41,478 nucleotides of DNA from Dehalococcoidia bacterium UBA1328 (lineage in GTDB: Bacteria; Chloroflexota; Dehalococcoidia; Lucifugimonadales; Lucifugimonadaceae). A model generated the notes under the pieces. It worked only from the letters and a program-made list of their open reading frames with translations. It was not told where the DNA came from and made no database searches. The stretch spans positions 45,856 through 87,333 of the forward strand of contig DBTA01000019.1 in the NCBI GenBank assembly GCA_002306815.1, in the 5' to 3' direction. Below, piece after piece: positions 25,785-35,104 of this stretch (its first letter is position 1; every line of letters begins with the position of its first letter). A program made the translations under genes and the position numbers.

Positions 25785-27077
25785 ATGCCAGATTACGACA
25801 ACATCATCGCTGGACCTCTCGAAGGTATTCGGGTTTTAGAGTTCGGCAGCTTCGTCGCCGGACCATGGGGTGGTCAGCTCCTAGCCGATATGGGAGCCGA
25901 CGTCGTGAAAATTGAACCACCTGCTGGCGACCCGTGGAGACATGCAACCTCATTTACCAAGAATGAAAGTCGCGTGTTCATGGCACTCAACCGCGGCACT
26001 CGCAGCATTTGTCTCGATCTCAAGGAACAATCGGCACAAAAAGCACTTCGCAAATTGATCGAATCGGCTGATGGAATGATCTCCAACAATCGATCCGACA
26101 CCGTACGCAAGCTAGGAATCGACTACGAGACTGTTTCTAATATCAACCCGAAGATCGTTTACGTAGATATCACCGCCTACGGCCCCAACGGGCACATGGC
26201 GGACATGCCTGGCTTCGATCTGATCGTCCAAGGTTACACCGGCGCAGTAGCAAGCGAAGGCAAGATCACCAAAGAAGGTCAACCCGAAGTCGTATGGTCG
26301 TCTTCCTACATCGATTTCTCGACCGGATACGCCGCGGCAAACGGGATCCTTGCGGGGATCATTGGTCGTGGTAAAACCGGAAAAGGTCAACTCGTATCTA
26401 CAAGTCTTCTCTCGAACGCAATCGCCATGCAGTCGCTGAGAGTTGCCGATGTTAAAGGTATACCAGCTCCGGCGAAAATGTGGTTCGACACAACTCGGCT
26501 CGAACTGATCGAAAAAGGCGCGAGCTACGAAGAGATCCAGGAGAGCTACCAAATGGCAGTTCGACCGTTGATCTATCGCTGTTACTACCGTTCATACAAA
26601 ACTCTCAATGGGGGACTCGCACTTGGAACGCTCGCCGTTCATGCCAGAGCAAGACTCCTTGATGTGTTAGGGTTGAAAGATCCGCGTGTGACAGATCCCG
26701 AATATGACGATTCGACCCCAGAATCAATGTTCCTTGGGGAAAATCTGGTCAAGCAGTTCGAAGAAATCTTTGCCAGCAAGACGACAGATCACTGGTTCAA
26801 AGAGCTACGGTCGCACGACATCCCATGTGAGCCGATCAGGTTCGTTGAAGAAATGGCCGATGACGAACAGGTTCTTGCGAACGACTACGTAATCGAACTT
26901 GATCATCACACTGGGCACAAATTCCGCACATCAGGTCCGGTATTGCAGTTCAAAAACGGCATGCCTGATCTCAAATCGTCACCTGCGCTCGGTCAACACA
27001 CTGACGAGGTTCTCAGTGATATCGGATTTTCTGCCGACGAAATTTCCGAGCTGCGCGAATCGGGCTCAGCGAGTTAG
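25785..27077 (+). CDS. CaiB/BaiF CoA-transferase family protein (class III)
   Basis: Class III CoA transferase of 430 residues, which moves CoA between carboxylic acids. GIRVLEFGSFVAGPWGGQLLADMGADVVKIEPPAGDP near the N-terminus binds CoA, and Asp145 in MPGFDLIVQG is the conserved catalytic aspartate. The C-terminal half carries the usual interlocked-dimer segments (EIFASKTTDHWFKEL, PCEPI, LGQHTDEVL). The acid pair is not predictable. A segment of about 60 residues near 225-270 (WFDTTRLELIEKG...) is more divergent than the rest and may shape specificity. It is followed after 59 bases by an alpha/beta hydrolase on the same strand. Confidence 0.9.
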   Translation: MPDYDNIIAGPLEGIRVLEFGSFVAGPWGGQLLADMGADVVKIEPPAGDPWRHATSFTKNESRVFMALNRGTRSICLDLKEQSAQKALRKLIESADGMISNNRSDTVRKLGIDYETVSNINPKIVYVDITAYGPNGHMADMPGFDLIVQGYTGAVASEGKITKEGQPEVVWSSSYIDFSTGYAAANGILAGIIGRGKTGKGQLVSTSLLSNAIAMQSLRVADVKGIPAPAKMWFDTTRLELIEKGASYEEIQESYQMAVRPLIYRCYYRSYKTLNGGLALGTLAVHARARLLDVLGLKDPRVTDPEYDDSTPESMFLGENLVKQFEEIFASKTTDHWFKELRSHDIPCEPIRFVEEMADDEQVLANDYVIELDHHTGHKFRTSGPVLQFKNGMPDLKSSPALGQHTDEVLSDIGFSADEISELRESGSAS

Positions 27078-27136
27078 ATGATCTGGCAGCGCACCCCGTT
27101 GGGGGATTGCCATTTACTAGAATTTAGGCTGTTCAA

Positions 27137-27943
27137 ATGGAAAGTCGAATCAACCCGCTGCTTCACCCATTCAGATTGCTCGAACAAAAAGCTTTGTTCG
27201 TGCCGGAGAAATCGTTCCGCGGTACTCCACAACATGTTGGACTTGAGTACACAGACATACATCCTGTTACCGCCGACCGTATTCGGCTCCATGGCTGGCA
27301 CATGCCTCACTCAAACAACGAACCTCGTAATCCAGTTTGGCTAATCCTCCACGGCAACGGCGGCAACATTAGTGTAAGGCTCGATCAGTACAAAGAGATT
27401 CATCGTAGATACGCGGCGGCGATCATTGCATTCGACTACCGCGGTTACGGTCAAAGCGAAGGACAACCCAGCGAGACAGGGTTATATGCCGACGCTCTCG
27501 CGGCCTATGAATACACGAGAAAGCTCTACCCAGACGAAAAAATTATCGTGTTCGGTCGTTCCATGGGCGGCGCTGTCGCATCACAACTAGCATCCGTTGT
27601 TGCGCCTGCCGCTTTGATACTGGAAGCGTCGATATCTTCAATTCCTGAGATCATCAAAGAACGTGCGCCGTGGCTTCGTTACTTCCCACTTGGGCTGATT
27701 TCTAGTGCCAGTTTTAAAACGACTAAATACGTATCCGGAGGTACCGTACCCAAGCTGATCTTCCATGGCGATTCCGATCAAACAGTTTCTTATCGACACT
27801 CAGAACGAATATTTGAAGCGGCGTCATATCCGAAACAGCTGGAAATCATTGCCAACGGGAATCACGACGGGTTGGATTTAGTTGACCCGGATGAATATCA
27901 CTCGGTGGTCAACCAGTTTCTTACACGGAACGGGCTACTTTGA
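27137..27943 (+). CDS. Alpha/beta hydrolase (Bem46/ABHD13-like)
   Basis: Serine hydrolase of 268 residues. The nucleophile elbow GRSMGG places Ser142, HGDSDQTV gives Asp214 and NGNHDG gives His243. LILHGNGGN near 70-77 forms the oxyanion hole and AFDYRGYGQSEG is the typical strand-4 motif. It fits the ABHD13/BEM46-type group found near membranes; the hydrophobic region around 15-25 is too weak for a sure anchor. Substrate unknown (ester or thioester). The 3' end overlaps the convergent gene at 27935 by 9 bases. Confidence 0.85.
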   Translation: MESRINPLLHPFRLLEQKALFVPEKSFRGTPQHVGLEYTDIHPVTADRIRLHGWHMPHSNNEPRNPVWLILHGNGGNISVRLDQYKEIHRRYAAAIIAFDYRGYGQSEGQPSETGLYADALAAYEYTRKLYPDEKIIVFGRSMGGAVASQLASVVAPAALILEASISSIPEIIKERAPWLRYFPLGLISSASFKTTKYVSGGTVPKLIFHGDSDQTVSYRHSERIFEAASYPKQLEIIANGNHDGLDLVDPDEYHSVVNQFLTRNGLL

Positions 27944-28402
27944 AGTTCGACGTACCGTGCTGACCTGGTCGAATGTCGGGAGGAACGGCTTGCCACGTAC
28001 ACCGCTGTCGTAGACCGGGCGCTCTGGTTTTTTCTGATTCAATGAACGAGTAGGACCTGTCGGTCGAAACTCGTCTAGCACACCAACGGTTACCGCGCCT
28101 AGTCTGATGCCTTCGTCACGTTGCTTTGCAAGATTGTCGAGGGCCTGATCGGATAATCCAGACTCGGGACGTCGTTCTTCAGGGAACTTGCGCAGACAGT
28201 CTCGCGCGTTGACCAAGGCAGGCTTATGAGTAGCACCGCTACAGGTATGAGCCCACGGGCACATGTACGCAATACACAGAGTCGTTTCGCCAACTGCTGG
28301 CGATCCTGCGGTCGAGAGTCCGATCCGTGCAACTGCCTCGCGCTGAATCCTTCGCAACTTACGGCGACGTCGATCTATCCATCTTTTAGGAAGTCCAGGC
28401 AT
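27935..28402 (-). CDS. Hypothetical protein with a Cys/His cluster
   Basis: No family recognised. The 155 residues begin with a very basic stretch (KRWIDRRRRKLRRIQR, 6-21). A cluster follows, Cys43, Cys48, His52, Cys54 and Cys69, in CIAYMCPWAHTC and ARDC, that could bind a metal or an iron-sulfur cluster. The C-terminal half is polar with no clear motif. GAGG upstream supports the ATG at 28402, while the frame stays open to 28501. The basic N-terminus plus a metal-type cluster suggests nucleic-acid contact, which is a guess. Its tail overlaps the hydrolase gene by 9 bases. Confidence 0.55.
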   Translation of the reverse strand: MPGLPKRWIDRRRRKLRRIQREAVARIGLSTAGSPAVGETTLCIAYMCPWAHTCSGATHKPALVNARDCLRKFPEERRPESGLSDQALDNLAKQRDEGIRLGAVTVGVLDEFRPTGPTRSLNQKKPERPVYDSGVRGKPFLPTFDQVSTVRRTSK

Positions 28403-28647
28403 TAAATTAGAAACCTCGTGGAAGTGAACACACGAATAATTACACTCCCCAGAATTCACAACATCTCGGAATGTCACACCTAGAACTGGAGCCAACATCA
28501 ATTTACACGTAATCGTGTCAGGAAGTCTCGGATTACATCAGTCGATTTTCGTGGTTCATATTCGACACCTGCGCCACCACTAAAACTAAACCGCCATGTA
28601 CGCTAATGTGATCAAGAAATCGCGCTTAGCTGAATCGGAAAGACACG

Positions 28648-29133
28648 TTGACAGCACCAGAGCCAATCAGTGTTCCTCGCTCATCTTTGGAAGAGATATT
28701 TCGACACGCTCGTGAGTCGTTCCCGAACGAGTGCTGCGGATGGCTAACTGGCGATAAAGATTCGAACGAAGCTGCGGAAGTGCGGCCAGCAACTAACGCT
28801 TATGAGCCAGAGACCCATCCCACCGCGAAAGACCGAACGGCTGAAACAGCATTTGTTATCTCGGACAGCGACCTACTCGACCTGAACAGTACGCTCGATG
28901 ATGATGTTCGCCCGCGAATCATTTATCACTCACATCCAAACGGACGGGCGTACTTCTCAGAAACCGACCGAGCGAACGCTTCAGATCCATGGGGAGTCGG
29001 TCCCGCTTACCCTGTTCAACAAATTGTCGTTGGGATTGATGGACAGAGGGTCGTAGAGGCACGTCAGTTCGCTTGGGACGCCGAAGCCGGAGATTTTGTC
29101 GAGATTGCTGAATTTGAAGGTCTCGACGTTTAG
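28648..29133 (+). CDS. JAMM/MPN-domain metalloprotease (Mov34/PAD-1 family)
   Basis: Zinc peptidase of the MPN+ type with 161 residues. The JAMM motif is complete: Glu28 in ECCGWL, His94-x-His96-Pro in YHSHPNG, and Ser104-x-x-Asp107 in FSETD. Bacterial members cleave isopeptide-like bonds, for example removing the C-terminal residues from small sulfur-carrier proteins during cysteine or cofactor synthesis. No ThiS/MoaD-type carrier or E1-like enzyme lies beside it here. The start codon is TTG (28648) with GGAAAG upstream. The stop abuts that of the convergent SDR with no gap. Confidence 0.85.
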   Translation: MTAPEPISVPRSSLEEIFRHARESFPNECCGWLTGDKDSNEAAEVRPATNAYEPETHPTAKDRTAETAFVISDSDLLDLNSTLDDDVRPRIIYHSHPNGRAYFSETDRANASDPWGVGPAYPVQQIVVGIDGQRVVEARQFAWDAEAGDFVEIAEFEGLDV

Positions 29134-29967
29134 TTAACGCTCCGTAATCACTCCGCCATTTACGTTCAACGACTGCCCCGTAATGTACGCCGCTCGTGGA
29201 CTGGCAAGGAATCCGATTAGCTCTCCAACCTCTTCGTCGGTTCCCGCTCGCTTCATCGGTATTTCGGCGAGACGAGCGTCCCAGCGATCAGTTCGTCCCA
29301 TGGGATCGAGTCGTGCGGTATCGATTAGCCCAGGACACACGCTATTCACTGTTATCCCCTGTTCACCCACTTCCTTCGCAAGTGCCTGAGTGAATCCGTC
29401 TACAGCAAAGTTTGCGGCGTTGTAGGCGCTCGTGTTCGGTCGACCGCTCTTGCCCATCGTTGATGACAGATTGATCACTCGACCACCTTCTCCCTGGTCG
29501 ATCATTTGTCGAACAGCCGCGCGACAGGCGTAGAACGTTCCCATCACCTTCACATCTACGACGGTCTTGAACACTTCGGTCGTTAGATCTAGCACCGAAA
29601 TTCGATCGTTCCCGTAAGGTGCTGCAGCGTTGTTCACAATGATGTCTAACCTGCCGAACTCATCAACAGTCGCGTCGACCATTCGCTGTACGTCAGATTC
29701 GTCGGACACATTCGATACTAGGGGAAGAGATTCGACACCGTAAGATCGAACTTGCTCTGCGGTCGATTCGATATCGCGCCAGCCAGCATCCTTTTCGTCA
29801 TCCGGATAGGTGTTTGGGTCGCGACCGGTACCTGTGACTACTACGCTGGCTCCCATTCTTGCGAGAACGTTTGCCGTGCCCCGGCCTATACCTCGCATTC
29901 GACCGGCACCAGTCACTATTGCAACTTTGCCAGTTAGTTCACGCTTGGAGCTGGACAGTCCGGTCAT
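29134..29967 (-). CDS. Short-chain dehydrogenase with Asn in place of the catalytic Lys
   Basis: SDR of 277 residues with the classical layout: TGAGRMRGIGRG cofactor loop near 19-30, NNAA at 112-115, Ser168/Ser169 and Tyr182 in SAYNAAN, and the C-terminal GQSLNVNGG. The residue four after Tyr182 is Asn186 (codon AAC) rather than the near-invariant Lys that lowers the Tyr pKa and holds the nicotinamide ribose. The rest of the sequence is well conserved, so activity may be lost, altered or supported by another base. An insertion near 47-66 (GRDPNTYPDDEKDAGW) is also unusual. The substrate is unknown. Confidence 0.82.
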   Translation of the reverse strand: MTGLSSSKRELTGKVAIVTGAGRMRGIGRGTANVLARMGASVVVTGTGRDPNTYPDDEKDAGWRDIESTAEQVRSYGVESLPLVSNVSDESDVQRMVDATVDEFGRLDIIVNNAAAPYGNDRISVLDLTTEVFKTVVDVKVMGTFYACRAAVRQMIDQGEGGRVINLSSTMGKSGRPNTSAYNAANFAVDGFTQALAKEVGEQGITVNSVCPGLIDTARLDPMGRTDRWDARLAEIPMKRAGTDEEVGELIGFLASPRAAYITGQSLNVNGGVITER

Positions 29968-30052
29968 AGATTAACCCTTCGATTCAAATGTGCGACTTCA
30001 TTCCGAACATTTTGCATGATTGAGGCTAATCATGAATAGCACTGGGGCGTGA

Positions 30053-31147
30053 TCAGCGATCAGGTCGTTCCACAAGAGTTGCACTAAGCGACACAAGAAA
30101 CTGGGCGTCTCTTACTACGGTGATACGAATCTCGGTCCCACTAGGGTGCCCTCGAAGGAAATCAGTCAAATCTTGTCCTTCGGTAATTTCGGTGTCATCT
30201 AGTTGAATGATGATGTCGTCGAGTTCTATTCCGGCTTCATCTGCGGGAGACCCTGGCTCAACAACGGTAACGCCAAATCCCTCTCCGACGGGAAGCCTTA
30301 ACGCCCGAGCGAGCGCACGAGTTATATCGACGCCCCCAACACCAAGAAATCCAGGTGGAGGGACAGGACCTTGTGCAATCAGGCTGTAAGCCGATTCTTT
30401 GGCAGCGTTAATGTTGATCGCAAAACCTATACGGTCACCAACGTTGATCTTTGCGGTATTGATTCCAACCACTTCGCCAAACATATTTACGAGTGGCCCA
30501 CCGGAGTTCCCTTCATTGATCGCCGCATCGGTTTGAACAAGGCCAGTTAGATCAGCACCGGCATAGGCAACTATTGTGCGATCGATTGCACTCACAACGC
30601 CCTTGCTTACTGTCGGGCCACCGCGAAGGCCAAGAGCATGACCAATTGCCACTACGTCTTCGCCAATGCGTAGTGAATCCGAATCACCAAATATTGCTGG
30701 TTTCAGATTTTCTTTGCCGGAAACTCGAACAATTGCCAAATCGAGCATCGGGTCGCGGCGGAACAATTCGCCTTCCGACACCGATCCGTCTTCAAACGCC
30801 ACGGTTATCGTCACAGCACCGTCAACAACATGCCAGTTTGTAAGGATCAGCCCTTCTTCATCCAGGATCACTCCGGTTCCGACACCTTGGCCTCGACCCA
30901 AATCGACGGCGATTTGAACCACTGACGGAGTCAATACTTCCACCAACTCGGGGGTTGTGTAGGGTCTTGCCTCAGCAGAGCGTGATACAGACGTCGGTGT
31001 TAGAACTACGGTGGGTTCGACGGCTGCTCCAGATTCTTCTACCGAAGATGTGTCGTCCGTATTCGAACCGACGCTTATACACGAGCTAACCAGCAGCGCG
31101 GCGACAACGATCAGTTTGAAGTGATTGAAATGAGGTGGTCGAGTCAC
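30053..31147 (-). CDS. HtrA/Deg-family serine protease, lipoprotein, one PDZ domain
   Basis: Envelope quality-control protease of 364 residues. A signal with lipobox (VSSC, Cys23) anchors it outside the membrane and a Ser/Thr/Glu-rich linker (24-60) follows. The trypsin-like domain has the triad His106 (NWHVVD), Asp136 (LDLAIV) and Ser215 (GNSGGP). A single PDZ domain occupies about 265-355 (GFGVTVVEPGSPADEAGIELDDIIIQL). This matches the one-PDZ HtrA/DegS architecture. The start is GTG at 31147. It faces away from the ABC exporter genes, and its stop lies about 85 bases from the neighbouring SDR start. Confidence 0.92.
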   Translation of the reverse strand: MTRPPHFNHFKLIVVAALLVSSCISVGSNTDDTSSVEESGAAVEPTVVLTPTSVSRSAEARPYTTPELVEVLTPSVVQIAVDLGRGQGVGTGVILDEEGLILTNWHVVDGAVTITVAFEDGSVSEGELFRRDPMLDLAIVRVSGKENLKPAIFGDSDSLRIGEDVVAIGHALGLRGGPTVSKGVVSAIDRTIVAYAGADLTGLVQTDAAINEGNSGGPLVNMFGEVVGINTAKINVGDRIGFAININAAKESAYSLIAQGPVPPPGFLGVGGVDITRALARALRLPVGEGFGVTVVEPGSPADEAGIELDDIIIQLDDTEITEGQDLTDFLRGHPSGTEIRITVVRDAQFLVSLSATLVERPDR

Positions 31148-31265
31148 AGTGGTGGTAATGCCTGGGTCGAATAGAGCTCTTTCCGCTCTGCCAGCGTATC
31201 AAGCGAAAACCCCTCGAGTGCGTAATCGCTCGATACGAGTGGTGAATATTTTTGGAAATCTACAT

Positions 31266-31297
31266 TTGATTAGTCAGCTAATTAATACTCATATAGA
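31266..31297 (+). promoter_or_regulatory. Possible promoter of the exporter locus
   Basis: In an AT-rich patch, TTGATT (31266) is followed by TATAGA (31292). The 20-base spacing is wider than ideal. It would serve the microprotein at 31376 and the ABC operon. Confidence 0.25.
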
Positions 31298-31375
31298 CCC
31301 GGATCGAGTACTAGCCTGAACCTGATTCGACTCATACGAGCGCGAGCAATTTAGAATCTATGGATGATTGGCACA

Positions 31376-31516
31376 ATGGCAAACACAAGGATATGGGGTC
31401 AACTTATGCCACCGTTCGTTTTACAAACGAATCGGCTTCTACCCGTGTGTACAATACTCGCCGCATTTTCGATCTTTCTGGCCGGATTTTTTAACTACTA
31501 CCGCGCCCAACTGTAA
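31376..31516 (+). CDS. Probable 46-residue single-pass membrane protein
   Basis: A frame starting at ATG 31376 reads MANTRIWGQLMPPFVLQTNR and then a clear membrane helix (LPVCTILAAFSIFLAGFF, about 22-39), ending with NYYRAQL. It lies 50 bases before the ABC permease gene on the same strand. Single-helix proteins beside FtsX-like exporters are plausible partners, but no family is known to me and the ribosome-binding site is weak. The overlapping longer frame at 31368-31577 is less protein-like. Confidence 0.4.
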   Translation: MANTRIWGQLMPPFVLQTNRLLPVCTILAAFSIFLAGFFNYYRAQL

Positions 31517-31566
31517 ATCCACATCGCCAAGATCATGGCCCGAGAAGGCATTTCCGCAACTTCATT

Positions 31567-34500
31567 ATGATCGATAACTCTTTTCAACTAATTGTTAAGA
31601 GAACGCTCTCCCATTGGCGATTGTTATCGGCAGTCATCGTGGGTGTTATGCTCGCGGCCACGATCATGGCAAGTTCGGTGATCTTCTTCGATGCGTTACG
31701 GGACGTTGCGCTCCAGCGTGCGCTGTTCACACACGAACCTTCCGAAATTGATGTACTTGTAGAAGCAGGTCAGGTTCCGACGAACGTTGATACTCACTCG
31801 ACGATCGTAGAAGCAATGCAAGGAACGATTGTTCGGCGATTCAACCCGTTCCTCTACGATAACGAATTCGCTATGAAGACGTGGACGTTTTTCGTCGACT
31901 TGCCACCTGAATTGGTTAGGCCGACTGAATGTCCATGCAGGTCAGGCGTCGGATTGGGTCGAGGAGACGGCAGTGATCTGATCGAGTGCGACTGTCGACG
32001 TGTAGCGATGATGACACTCCCTGAGGCCGACAATAGGGTAAACATCGTTGAGGGAATACAGGCACGCCCATCGACATCTATCGGGTCTGATGACTCACTC
32101 CAAATCGAGGGAATTCTCGACGTTACATCCGCTGAAATGCTCGGTCTGGAAGTGGGTGATGTATATCCGGTTCGTCCCCACTGGGAAGACACTCACGATC
32201 GCGTCAACATTCTGATTACAGGATTGTACGAACGAGTTGATCCTGCAGCGCCACACTGGAGAATTCATAACGAAGCGTTTGGATCGAGAACCGATACTCT
32301 CCAATTCGCGCGATTTGTCGTGCCTGAGGCAACCATCCTCGAAGGTCTTGGACCTTACTTCCCGAACATGGGAACCGACTATGCATGGTTGTTGGATGTC
32401 GACCCGACTCGAATACCCGCCTCAGAGACAGAGGCAATCCGTAACACGATCAACGCCACCGAGCGCGAACTCAAAGCAATTGTCGATGGATTCTTGTTGA
32501 GATCCTATCTCCCCGGCGTGTTGAGCGCATTCGAGACCGATCTGTTCTTCAACCGGCTACCAATGTTTATCGTCCTGATTCTCATTGTTTTGGTAGTCCT
32601 TTACTACGTCATTACGCTCGCATCTCTGCTCGTTGACGCACAAAGAGCCGAGATTGGCTTGCTCAGGACTCGCGGTGCCACTTCAAGGCAAATACTCGCC
32701 GTTTTCATCATTGAAGCTGCTTTATTGGCAGCAGTTGCCGTAGCCACCGGCCCATTCCTCGCCGTCCTTGGAGTTGGGTTCATTGGTGTGCTGCCAATCT
32801 ACGGTGAACTAAATAACGGCGAGGCGTTACCTGTTCGACTCACGTTCGATGCGTTCAGGATGGCATTCTTCGGCGGGTTACTTGGGTTGTTAGCGCTGTT
32901 TGTTCCGGCGTTGAGAGCAACCCGCCTTGGACTTCTAGCCAGTCGAGTAAGTCGCGCCCGTCCTGCCCGACTCGCGGTTGTACAGCGTTACTACCTGGAT
33001 CTTGGATTCCTATCACTGGTCTTGTTCCTCTTTTGGCAACTCACGAAACAGGGCTCTTTCGTGGCGGTCAGCATTTTCGGTGAGACCACAGTCAACCAGT
33101 TGATTTTGGGAGTACCAGCAATCTTCCTAGTAGCGGCAGGGCTTGTGCTGCTTCGAATCTTCCCTGTAGGAATGGATCTAACAGGCCGAGTGCTTTCCAG
33201 GCGGCCACTATCCGGAATCGCACCTCCAGCATTGATTCTCGGCATATGGCAAATGGCTAGAAATCCAGCCCATCACTCTCGACTCTCACTGCTGTTAATC
33301 CTTACCGCAGCGCTAGGCGTTTTCGCTGCCAGTTTCGGTGCCACTCTCGAACAAAGTGCGATTGACCAGGCGTACTACCGAACGGGATCGGACGTGAAGC
33401 TAACTTCGGTCACTCCGCGATCTGGAGGTATTTCATTCTCGATCGTAGACAACCTGCAAGAACTGGATGACGTTCAGTCTGCTTCACCGATCTACCGTGA
33501 ATTCGGGAATATAGCTTCGGGAATTGAGGTGGAAGGGTTCCAGGTGATCGGCGTTGATCTCGACACGATCGAAGAAGTTGGGTGGTTCCGTGACGACTTT
33601 GGTCTGACTCCGTTCGAATCGAAAGTTGCCGTTTTAGATGTTGGAGGCGCAGCCGGTATTGAGCTTCCTGAAGATGGTCGCTGGCTCACAGCTCAGGTAA
33701 AACCACTCGTCAGGCAACCTTCAACATTCATGGTCGCCAGACTTTCGGACGCGAACGGACACTTCTTCTCGATCCCGCTCGGATCGCTTGTACCCGTTGC
33801 ATCCGATCAATTCAGATTCAACTGCCCGCTTCCTGTCGACGGACAACCACCAGAATGGTGCCGCATAGGTTCGAGCATTCAGGCGGCACCTTTCCGTGGC
33901 GTTCCAGGATTGCTACCCAAAACACCGATTCGACTTCATTCAATTGGCGTGGTCGACTACGAAAACGGACTTGGTCCTGCGGCTCTGGATATTGACGATA
34001 TTGCGGTTCTAAACAAAACCGGAAACGAGTTAATAATCATCGAGACGTTCGACAACGTGAACAATTGGCGAACAATGGCTCCAACCCGAGAGGCACTCGG
34101 TGACAATCTCAGACCTGCTTCGACACCAGATGGTGCGTCAATTCCCGGCGTAGCGCGCTTACGCTGGACGTCTTCAGCCCCCCGGGAATACAGGGGGTTT
34201 GCTCATGGATCTGAACTGGAAGTTGTGCCCGTAGTTGCCAGCACCACCTTCATCGAGGCATTTGGCGGCGAGGACGGAGACATTCTGGAAATCGCCATGG
34301 ACGGTGTGCCGGTAAATATCTCGGTTCGAGACGTGATCGAGTACTTCCCAACGATGTCGCTAGACGAAGAGCCGTTCATACTTGCCGATTTCGAGGCTAT
34401 TCATGAACGACTGAATATCACCCGCACCACGGGCAACATTCAGCCGGCCGAGTACTGGATCGCGACAGCACAAGGTGCTGAATTACTGGTTGCTGAAGAG

Positions 34501-35073
34501 GGAATTCTCGAATCAGTCGAAGCTCCTGATCGCGCTATAAACGCAATTGATAGGGAGCTACGTTCCATGCGTGTCAGGCCCGGTTCCAATACAACCGATA
34601 GAAGCCTCGAACTAGCGAGTGTAGCATTCGACCCACTGGTTTCGGCTGGGTGGCGTGCGCTGCTGGGAATCGCCTTTTTCACAGTGCTTATCGTAAGTGC
34701 TGTCGGCTTCCTTGTTTACGCCAAGGTTTCGTTTGACGGTCGACGCGCCGAACTCGCACTTTTGAGAACCATTGGTCTCTCAATGAAGCAGTTGCTGTTC
34801 CTGGTGGTTCTCGAACAAGTGATGGTTATTGGGGTTGCGGTTGCCCTCGGCATTTTCATGGGATCACGAATGGGCACCACGATCATGCCCTATCTCGCCA
34901 ACTCAGGTGAGAACGCTGTTGTCGTTCCGCCAATGGCGGTTCAAATAGATTGGCTGGGATTTGGAATCACGTTCGGACTTTTGGGCGTAGTATTCCTTGC
35001 AGTAATTAGCCTCATCTTGCTGTCCGTATATCGAATGTCCATCCATACCGTGATGAGGATGGGCGAAAGTTGA
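31567..35073 (+). CDS. ABC transporter permease with two FtsX domains (MacB-like)
   Basis: Large export-type permease of 1168 residues. An N-terminal helix (about 19-41) leads to an extracellular domain, then a membrane block starting near 333 with the FtsX signature RAEIGLLRTRGATSRQI. A second set of helices follows in the 430-590 region, then a second extracellular domain, and finally three helices from about 1032 with the repeated signature RRAELALLRTIGLSMKQL. It therefore behaves as a fused pair of four-helix permeases. Two Cys-x-Cys pairs (122/124 and 141/143) sit in the first extracellular domain. The two ATPase genes follow immediately. Such systems export lipids, peptides or lipoproteins or act as mechanotransducers; the cargo is unknown. 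Confidence 0.9.
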   Translation: MIDNSFQLIVKRTLSHWRLLSAVIVGVMLAATIMASSVIFFDALRDVALQRALFTHEPSEIDVLVEAGQVPTNVDTHSTIVEAMQGTIVRRFNPFLYDNEFAMKTWTFFVDLPPELVRPTECPCRSGVGLGRGDGSDLIECDCRRVAMMTLPEADNRVNIVEGIQARPSTSIGSDDSLQIEGILDVTSAEMLGLEVGDVYPVRPHWEDTHDRVNILITGLYERVDPAAPHWRIHNEAFGSRTDTLQFARFVVPEATILEGLGPYFPNMGTDYAWLLDVDPTRIPASETEAIRNTINATERELKAIVDGFLLRSYLPGVLSAFETDLFFNRLPMFIVLILIVLVVLYYVITLASLLVDAQRAEIGLLRTRGATSRQILAVFIIEAALLAAVAVATGPFLAVLGVGFIGVLPIYGELNNGEALPVRLTFDAFRMAFFGGLLGLLALFVPALRATRLGLLASRVSRARPARLAVVQRYYLDLGFLSLVLFLFWQLTKQGSFVAVSIFGETTVNQLILGVPAIFLVAAGLVLLRIFPVGMDLTGRVLSRRPLSGIAPPALILGIWQMARNPAHHSRLSLLLILTAALGVFAASFGATLEQSAIDQAYYRTGSDVKLTSVTPRSGGISFSIVDNLQELDDVQSASPIYREFGNIASGIEVEGFQVIGVDLDTIEEVGWFRDDFGLTPFESKVAVLDVGGAAGIELPEDGRWLTAQVKPLVRQPSTFMVARLSDANGHFFSIPLGSLVPVASDQFRFNCPLPVDGQPPEWCRIGSSIQAAPFRGVPGLLPKTPIRLHSIGVVDYENGLGPAALDIDDIAVLNKTGNELIIIETFDNVNNWRTMAPTREALGDNLRPASTPDGASIPGVARLRWTSSAPREYRGFAHGSELEVVPVVASTTFIEAFGGEDGDILEIAMDGVPVNISVRDVIEYFPTMSLDEEPFILADFEAIHERLNITRTTGNIQPAEYWIATAQGAELLVAEEGILESVEAPDRAINAIDRELRSMRVRPGSNTTDRSLELASVAFDPLVSAGWRALLGIAFFTVLIVSAVGFLVYAKVSFDGRRAELALLRTIGLSMKQLLFLVVLEQVMVIGVAVALGIFMGSRMGTTIMPYLANSGENAVVVPPMAVQIDWLGFGITFGLLGVVFLAVISLILLSVYRMSIHTVMRMGES

Positions 35074-35104
35074 TTGGTTTCAATCTGAACAGGGGTGATT
35101 CTTA

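Noticed and set aside
31368..31577. 69-codon plus-strand frame before the permease
   Set aside because: Composition is not protein-like and it overlaps the permease start; the shifted frame at 31376-31516 with a clean membrane helix is the better candidate.
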